Of a stretch of DNA of 64,000 bases, positions 57,969 to 64,000 are shown piece by piece; the stretch's first letter is position 1, and every line of letters begins with the position of its first letter. Source of the DNA: Piper betle (lineage: Eukaryota > Streptophyta > Magnoliopsida > Piperales > Piperaceae); contig JAURVB010003582.1 in the NCBI GenBank assembly GCA_033002965.1, positions 1 to 64,000 on the forward strand, read 5' to 3'. The notes below the pieces were generated by a model. It had not been told where the DNA came from. It did not search any database and saw only the letters and a program-made list of their open reading frames with translations. A program made the position numbers and the translations under genes.

Positions 57969-59375
57969 ATGGAGGAGAAGAAGAAGCAATTAGGAGGAGG
58001 ATTGGTACATCATGTACTACTGGTTTGTTTCCCAGGTCAAGGACATATAAACCCCTTCCTCAGATTGGCAAAGGCCATTGCCTCCGAGGGTCTCTTGGTC
58101 ACCTTCTCATCCAACCAAGCCACCGGAAACCTGATGAACAAGGCTTCCGGCAATCCCACCGGCGACCTCTTGCCCGTCGGCAACGGCCACCTCCGCTTCG
58201 AGTTCTTCGACGACGGTGCCGACCTCGCCGCCGACAGTTTGGACGTCCTCATGCACAAGCTCGAGACCGCCGGGCCCGCCGCCCTGCAGGCGCTGATCCG
58301 ACGGCAGGGCGACGCCGGCCACCCCGTCGCCTACGTCGTCAACAACCCCTTCCTGCCGTGGGTGGTGGACGTCGCCGTGGGGATGGGCATCAAGTGGTCG
58401 CTCCTCTGGGTGCAATCCGCCGCCGTCTTGTCCGCCTACTATCACTACTCCCGCTTCCCAGAGCTCTTCCCGGCGACCGACGAGGGGTGGAACGGCTTCG
58501 AGTTGACCCTCCCCGGCCTGCCGCCGCTCAAAACAGAGGACTTGCCCAGCTTCTTGCTCCCCTCCAACCCCTACAAGTGCCTAACCAAGTCGTTGCTTCT
58601 ACAAATGGAGAAGCTACCAACCGCCTCATACGTGCTAATGGACTCCTTCGTGGAGCTCGAGCGCCAAGCCATAGAGGCTACCGCCGCCCTCCTCCGACCA
58701 ACCCTCCTCCCGGTTGGCCCGCTAGCCAAGCTCGCCAGGGAAGACCACCACGCCGCCGTCCGCGGCGACATGTGGAAGACGGCGGAGGAATCGGTCGAGT
58801 GGCTGGACAGCTGCCCGCCGGCATCCGTCCTCTACATCTCCGTCGGCAGCGCCGTGATCCTCACCCCAGCGCAAGTGGCCGAGATGGCGGCGGGGCTGAC
58901 CAGCAGCGAAAGGCGGTTCCTTTGGGTGCTGAAGCCGGCTCTGGGGTCGAAGGAGACTGGGCTGCCGGATGGGTTCGAGGAGGCGGTCGCCGGCCGCGGG
59001 CTGGTGGTGCAGTGGTGCCGGCAGGAGGCGGTGCTCGCCCACCCGGCGGTGGCCGGGTTCCTGACCCACTGCGGGTGGAACTCGACGGTGGAGGTGATCG
59101 CCGCCGGGAAGCCGGTGGTGGCGTTCCCTTACTGGGGCGATCAGATGACGAACGCCAAGTTTCTGGTGGATGAGTACGGCGTCGGAGTGAGGATGAGGGC
59201 CGTGACGGCGGATGATGTGCGGCGGTGCATGGCGGAGCTTTTCGACGGCGAGAGAGCAGCGGCGATGAGGGAGAACGCGGCGAGGTTGGCGGCTACGGCC
59301 GCAGGTGCCGCCGGCGGGACTTCCCGCCGGAATTTGGAGGTGTTTGTGGACCATTTGTTGTCGGGCTCGGAATAA
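57969..59375 (+). CDS. UGT-3: family 1 UDP-glycosyltransferase, group L (UGT84-like)
   Basis: Single exon, 468 aa. Catalytic His26 in FPGQGHINP, Asn125/Asn126 in VVNNPFLPW, and the PSPG box from Trp349 (WCRQEAVLAHP) to Gln392 (YWGDQ). About 96% identical to UGT-1 by hand count, sharing its altered donor-box residues (NSTVEV, YWGDQMTNAKF). The last about eight codons of the other copies are missing: the sequence leaves the common path after CTCGGA and stops at once (SGSE then TAA at 59373-59375). The fold is complete up to FVDHLLSG, so the enzyme could be active. The promoter lacks the TATA boxes of its sisters, so expression is the main doubt. The likely reaction is glucose-ester formation on a small carboxylic acid; the actual acceptor is unknown. 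Confidence 0.9.
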   Translation: MEEKKKQLGGGLVHHVLLVCFPGQGHINPFLRLAKAIASEGLLVTFSSNQATGNLMNKASGNPTGDLLPVGNGHLRFEFFDDGADLAADSLDVLMHKLETAGPAALQALIRRQGDAGHPVAYVVNNPFLPWVVDVAVGMGIKWSLLWVQSAAVLSAYYHYSRFPELFPATDEGWNGFELTLPGLPPLKTEDLPSFLLPSNPYKCLTKSLLLQMEKLPTASYVLMDSFVELERQAIEATAALLRPTLLPVGPLAKLAREDHHAAVRGDMWKTAEESVEWLDSCPPASVLYISVGSAVILTPAQVAEMAAGLTSSERRFLWVLKPALGSKETGLPDGFEEAVAGRGLVVQWCRQEAVLAHPAVAGFLTHCGWNSTVEVIAAGKPVVAFPYWGDQMTNAKFLVDEYGVGVRMRAVTADDVRRCMAELFDGERAAAMRENAARLAATAAGAAGGTSRRNLEVFVDHLLSGSE

Positions 59376-59976
59376 GCGTTAATAAGCATGTTGTCAGTGA
59401 TTTGGTCGTTAGTAAGCAGGATTTGTAGTAAGTATTAATAAGTATTATAAAATTATTTAATTTAAAAATTAATTTAAAACATAAGACTTTTTCATTAAGT
59501 TATATACAAGTCACTAATCATTTATGACATATACATAGAGGTGATATATAATATATGATATTTAGCTTAAAAAATAAAATTATCTCGTTAACTTATGTAC
59601 GAGTCACTAGTCACCTCTATATATATTATATATCATACAAGACAAATTCAACAATGCTATCTGAATCATTTACCCTTCACTATATGATAAATTCAACAAT
59701 TTTAATTTGGGCTAGTTTATTTGAATCATCTCCTTATTACATAGTAACATTTCAATAAACTTCAATTTGGATTGACCCAATGTAGTACTAAGCCAACTAG
59801 GCTCTGATACTGTTGTTGGTCTAATGGGCTTCTGAACGGGATTTTAATAAGTGTTATGAGCTTTTTAATTCAAAACTAGTTTAATAAATAAAATTTGTCT
59901 ATTAACTTATATATAAGTCATTAATCACCTCTATATATGGTGAGATAAACACAATAATTATAAAGTGACTGATTGT
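59372..59976. other. Unit 3-specific sequence replacing the UGT 3' end
   Basis: About 600 bp with no match in units 1 and 2, which keep a shared 3' region here. At 59801-59810 it contains GCTCTGATAC followed by TGTTGTTGG, the inverted form of a copia primer-binding site next to an LTR start. It is probably a piece of another copia element. Repeated GTATTAATAAG/GTTATATAAGTCACTAATCA words suggest further small repeats. Confidence 0.5.
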
Positions 59977-62201
59977 AGGTAACGGTGGTTGAACATTGAC
60001 TCGCAAAAGCTGGTTGTTTGTTCTTATATTTACCCTAATATATATATATATATATCTTTATTTTGTTACTGAATATTGATTTATACATAGATCTTAATTT
60101 GTACATACGAATATCTTGTGAACCCTTTCAAAGACCTAGAGTGACGCTTTGGTAAAAAGCAAAAGGACCAAGTGGGACTGCAGATGTATACTCCTGGACT
60201 AAACAGGCGAAAGAAAAGCCACGCAGCCCCTCGAAAAGTACAAGAATTGTATTAGTTATCTCATACAAATCTAAAAATAATGTTGAAAATGAGATTAGTG
60301 GTAATTATGAGATGAGACCCGGTAAGTTTTGTAAAGTGCACCATATTATTATTATTTTTTAATTTTTGTTCATGTTTGTTTTAATGCTTTTTCACGTCTA
60401 AGGTTTTGTATATTAATATGCAAGCTGTTAATTTGACTATAACTGTACTTGCATTTACTTGTGCGGTTGTCATCAATTCTCCCATAAAAATGAGGACGAA
60501 ATTCAATCCTTACGCTGTCAACATTATGGAATATGGATTTTGTAACATGGTTTTAGAAAAAAATTATGGAATATGGCCGGTTGTTCATGTGGCCTATTTC
60601 TACAGTGACTTGTTTCGAGGCAATTTATGGAAAATTGGAGGTAGGAATCAGCAATTACACACAAAAATAATTGCACCTCGAGCTCGTTAAACCTATTACC
60701 TATGGCCGTCTTTGAGCATTTTTTATGGAATGAAACTTGAGCCATTTTCTGAGTTACATTCATTCACATGAATAATCTTTACTACTTCATTTTCATTGCA
60801 TACTACACTTATTGATAATATTGATTTTAGAAACTTTATAAAATCCATTTTTATTAATAAAGGAAAATTTAAAAATCACTCAGATGAAAAGTAAGAGATT
60901 TAACTAATTAAAACTCAAGAAAAGGAAAAATAAGTCAAATTATTTTAATTTACTTTCCCATTTAATTGAAGTATATCTTTTAAATTAAAGTCTATTTTAA
61001 TGATATTTTATTATTATAATCTATCTAATTATTCAATAAAATTTTTTTATTAAATTAAAATCTATCTCTAATATTGGTAGTGTACGGTGTGAGATCTTGC
61101 CTAGCTAGTGCCTAAAGGTAGGTCGGTGTTCACGTGTCTCAGTAATTGGTTATAGAGATTAGTTAATATTAGATAGTGTGGATATCAACTCAACTCTAGA
61201 AAGATCTAACCATGGCATTAAGATCACGGTTATTATTATTTTTTTGCACTGGACAAACCTACTCTCATTATCTAACTATTTTCGTAATCTAGTGGTTCAT
61301 ATTAACTTCGACTACCATAAGAATATCCATATTAGCTGATATTAAGCTTTTCCCTAGCTAGTTACAAAGTCAGCTTTTTTCCCTAGTGGTTGATCATGCT
61401 TATGGTTAAACATGTTAATGTAATGGCTTTTGGATTCATTTATTGCAGCCCTATATATTTCAGTGTTTATACCTTATGAGCCATGGTATGGTATACGTAA
61501 AATATGGTGATGGCGTCTTTTTATATATATGTACACATAGAAATAAGATTGAATGAGTCGGACTCTCGAAAGAAAGCTACTTACTTGTACAAGTGGGGGT
61601 ATCCTATCAGTTGGTTAATGAACAATTGTTAGAAAAAACCAATTTGATCTCATAGTTTGTTTGGCTACTCAACAAGAAGCTTAATAAAGGGAAGCAATTT
61701 TCGTCATTCCTTAAAATAGTATTTTGATCATGCGATGAAATATAAGTACAACATGCATATGGAACTTTCTACTTTCAATGATATTTAAGTACATGATTTC
61801 TTTTGTACATGTAAGGAGATTATTATGTACAAAAGAGTGACACAGGGAAAACCTCTTTATAGAGAAGTTTTCCCAACAGTGCCCCCTACTGATTTAAAGA
61901 ATTCTATCATATGACTATACAAATCATAGTTAGCAGTTACACTTAAGATGAAATTATGAGATATTATAGTTAGCAATTATTGTAAGCATTAGGCGGTTTA
62001 CAACTGCATTGGTACTTTGTATAAGAACAACCTTAGTGACACTACCGTTGGCATGATGATAGCTAATGTGCCCTAGCTCGTACAAAGCGCTAGATTTTTG
62101 AGGAATAGCGAAAAGGAATATTATCATCGATGCAGCAACGAGTAGCAAATATAGAAATGCAGCCATAATACATAATATCTAGACAAATAATGTGCAGCAA
62201 C
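59977..62201. repeat. UGT unit 3: duplicated downstream block
   Basis: Colinear with 20196-22397 and nearly identical to it, especially from about 60830 on. It lacks the family M insertion present in unit 2. No gene seen. Confidence 0.8.
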
Positions 62202-62296
62202 ATACTTTGAAATAGATGCATCATGTTTTTTAATGATGAAGGATGAGGTTCATATTGGAGATATAAGTCGATGCGTGAACTGTTGAAGCAACAATT
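62202..62296 (-). pseudogene. Lipase exon 8 remnant, unit 3, cut by a solo LTR
   Basis: On the - strand it reads NCCFNSSRIDLYLQYEPHPS then LKNMMHLFQ. It is interrupted at 62297 by the same LTR, at the same base, as in unit 2. The remainder of the lipase is not in the window. Confidence 0.75.
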
Positions 62297-62679
62297 TGTT
62301 GGGAATCCCTCATCATACGATGGATAGGTATGAGAAGACATACAATTATATGGTGAATCATAAAAACACATAGTTAATCTAAGAGGTACAAAGAATTTGA
62401 GAAGAATTATATTTAGTGTTTGACGCTTCGTATCTACGAGGTTGAGTTTATTTTGAGTATGAGTTTTTTACTTATATATATGTAGTTGTATTGTGTGTGA
62501 AATAAAATTGAAGAGAATACAACTAAAGAGTGTATTATTTAGGTTTCACTCTAAAGTTTTACAGTGAGGCTCTCCCTCTCTCTCTTAGAGGAAGAGAGAC
62601 CCTCCCCTCACAAGATATGGGCCTTTCCAATTAGATTGTCTCTTCTAGTTAGAGTTTGAGAGTGTTCCCAATTGGATGT
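62297..62679. mobile_element. Left part of the TGTTGGGAAT solo LTR, fused to a family L LTR
   Basis: Colinear with the first about 420 bp of 46438-47266. It ends in CCCAATTGGATGTT, where it is fused to the interior of a family L LTR that reads GGATGTTATTGTGTTTG in unit 2 (about 47812). Confidence 0.8.
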
Positions 62680-64000
62680 TGGTGTGTTTGTTTTATTTTA
62701 TGGGATTTTTCTATATTTTTCTAGATTTTTTTTAGGATTTATTACGAACTAATTATTATTTTGACTCGAGTAGGAATCTGAGTCAATGCTTATTTACGAG
62801 TTTGCCACTAGGGCCCGACACATCCCCCTCCTAAAACCCTCGCCACCCACTGTGTGGTTGTCGCTGCCGCCGCTGCTGACACCGCACTGCCGCAGATCAA
62901 CACCACCCTGCCCCGTCGTGCCGTCGCTGTGCCGCCACAACCCACCCGACCACCGTCTCGCCACCACGACGCCGGCAATCGCCCCAGCCAAGCCGCGATG
63001 CCCCCTTTGTTCGATTTGCCACTGTCTGGGCCGCACTGCCGCCGCCGTGACCCGGACAACCACCCCCTTTACCTCCCCGACATTTCCCCCTTACCTAACG
63101 CCGCTGTCGAAGCCGGCTGCGGGCCTGATCAAAACAGCCGACTGCACACTAACCGAACTCGACTCCGCCGCCGGCGGTCGTCGCCTCGTTGTGGCTGTCC
63201 TTGCTGCCACCACCATTGGGACGAGCTCTGCGACCAGTTACAACCCTTACCCCCGATTGCCCCGCCGGTACAATCGCCGAGCTTCTTAGGAAGTCGCTGA
63301 AAAGCCGTTCACCCAAATTCGTCGGAAATCACCTGATCTTCTGCCAAATCCCTCCGATCGAACCCTATCGAACTTCAGACGTCATAGGGTACCGAATTCA
63401 AGCCACGAATTCCACGAGGTATAATGTATTTTAACTTAATTATTTAAAAGTATTGATTATTAGAATTGCATGATAGGATTGGTGAATTGCATTGATAGGA
63501 TTGGTGAGATTTGGGTGTTATAATTATGTATATAAATGTAGAATTGATTAAGGATAAAATATAAAATTTGTTTGATTGAGTGGTGTTAAAAATGGAGGCT
63601 AAAAAACAAATTAGGATAACTAGGTAATGATCATGATCTAATGCAAACTAGCCTAAGTAGACTCGAGGTAGAATTTGACATAGGTTGATGTGTGTTGATT
63701 GATGCGTGATGGATTGGGATGCATGATATATGATGTATGACTGCATCATGAACAGGCGTTAGTATTTAGTTTTGATGTGTAGGTACGGAGTAGGAGCTCG
63801 CCGCCTAGGCGCGAGGACCTGATTGGAACTTTTGCCGAGGTCCGTTTATGACTCGTTCTCTGTTTTTACGCTACTCTTTTGTGTATTTGATTTATCATGT
63901 GCAGGATGAGTTAAGTGGCGTTTTATCGGATCCCACTTAACTCGGGCCATTTAGCCAACAGTTCTTTTTTGGATTAATAACCCTCGAGGATGAGATCCCT
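62680..64000 (+). mobile_element. Family L LTR, 5'-truncated, running off the window
   Basis: Matches about 47815-49010 of the complete solo LTR: the GC-rich pseudo-coding section (62820-63410), the CGCCTAGGCGCGAGGACC landmark (about 63803) and the CTCGAGGATGAGATCCCT block at the window end. The Pro/Arg-rich open frames on both strands are compositional. Confidence 0.8.

Noticed and set aside
62786..63300. 167- and 148-codon Pro-rich frames
   Set aside because: Same LTR section as above, with no common frame among copies.

Overview
This is a plant nuclear window. It contains spliced genes with GT-AG introns, GC-rich single-exon UDP-glycosyltransferase (UGT) genes set in AT-rich DNA, and many nested LTR retrotransposons, solo LTRs and small hAT/Mutator-type DNA elements. 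The strong contrast between GC-rich coding and AT-rich non-coding DNA fits a monocot, possibly a non-grass one. That placement is an inference from base composition only.

Layout. 1-3.1 kb: the end of a long LTR, a decayed hAT element with a clean 8-bp target duplication, and a foldback element with a 9-bp target duplication. 3.3-8.2 kb: one intact 11-exon MRG (MORF4-related, chromodomain) histone-reader gene, encoding 318 aa. 9.2-14.3 kb: two long LTRs head to head, forming a large inverted repeat. 14.3-64 kb: an amplified array whose ancestral unit was [defective copia element] - [about 2.7 kb UGT upstream DNA] - [UGT gene, + strand] - [about 2.6 kb downstream DNA] - [acid-lipase-like gene, - strand]. 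Three units retain a UGT (18.4, 41.7 and 58.0 kb). A fourth 'ghost' unit keeps only upstream DNA (35.8-37.3 kb). The lipase is broken in every unit.

The three UGTs have all the marks of group L / UGT84 enzymes, which make glucose esters of carboxylic acids such as hydroxycinnamates, benzoates and gallate. By hand alignment UGT-1 and UGT-3 are about 96% identical and UGT-2 is about 92% identical to UGT-3. The copies differ where function could change: the donor-binding PSPG box (UGT-1/3 against UGT-2), the C-terminal tail (all three) and the core promoter (two TATA boxes in UGT-1, one in UGT-2, none recognisable in UGT-3).

The repeats record the order of events. Shared insertion sites, empty sites and microhomology junctions show that the array arose by repeated unequal exchange between copies already carrying retrotransposons. 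The least expected structure is a hAT-type small-element family (27.1, 43.7, 50.1 and 52.4 kb). Every copy contains an internal tRNA-like A-box/B-box pair, which is a Pol III promoter signature inside a DNA transposon.

No CRISPR array, operon or rRNA gene was seen, and no canonical tRNA gene was recognised. Identity figures are hand counts from translated sequence. Exon borders come from GT-AG sites and family conservation, not from transcripts.
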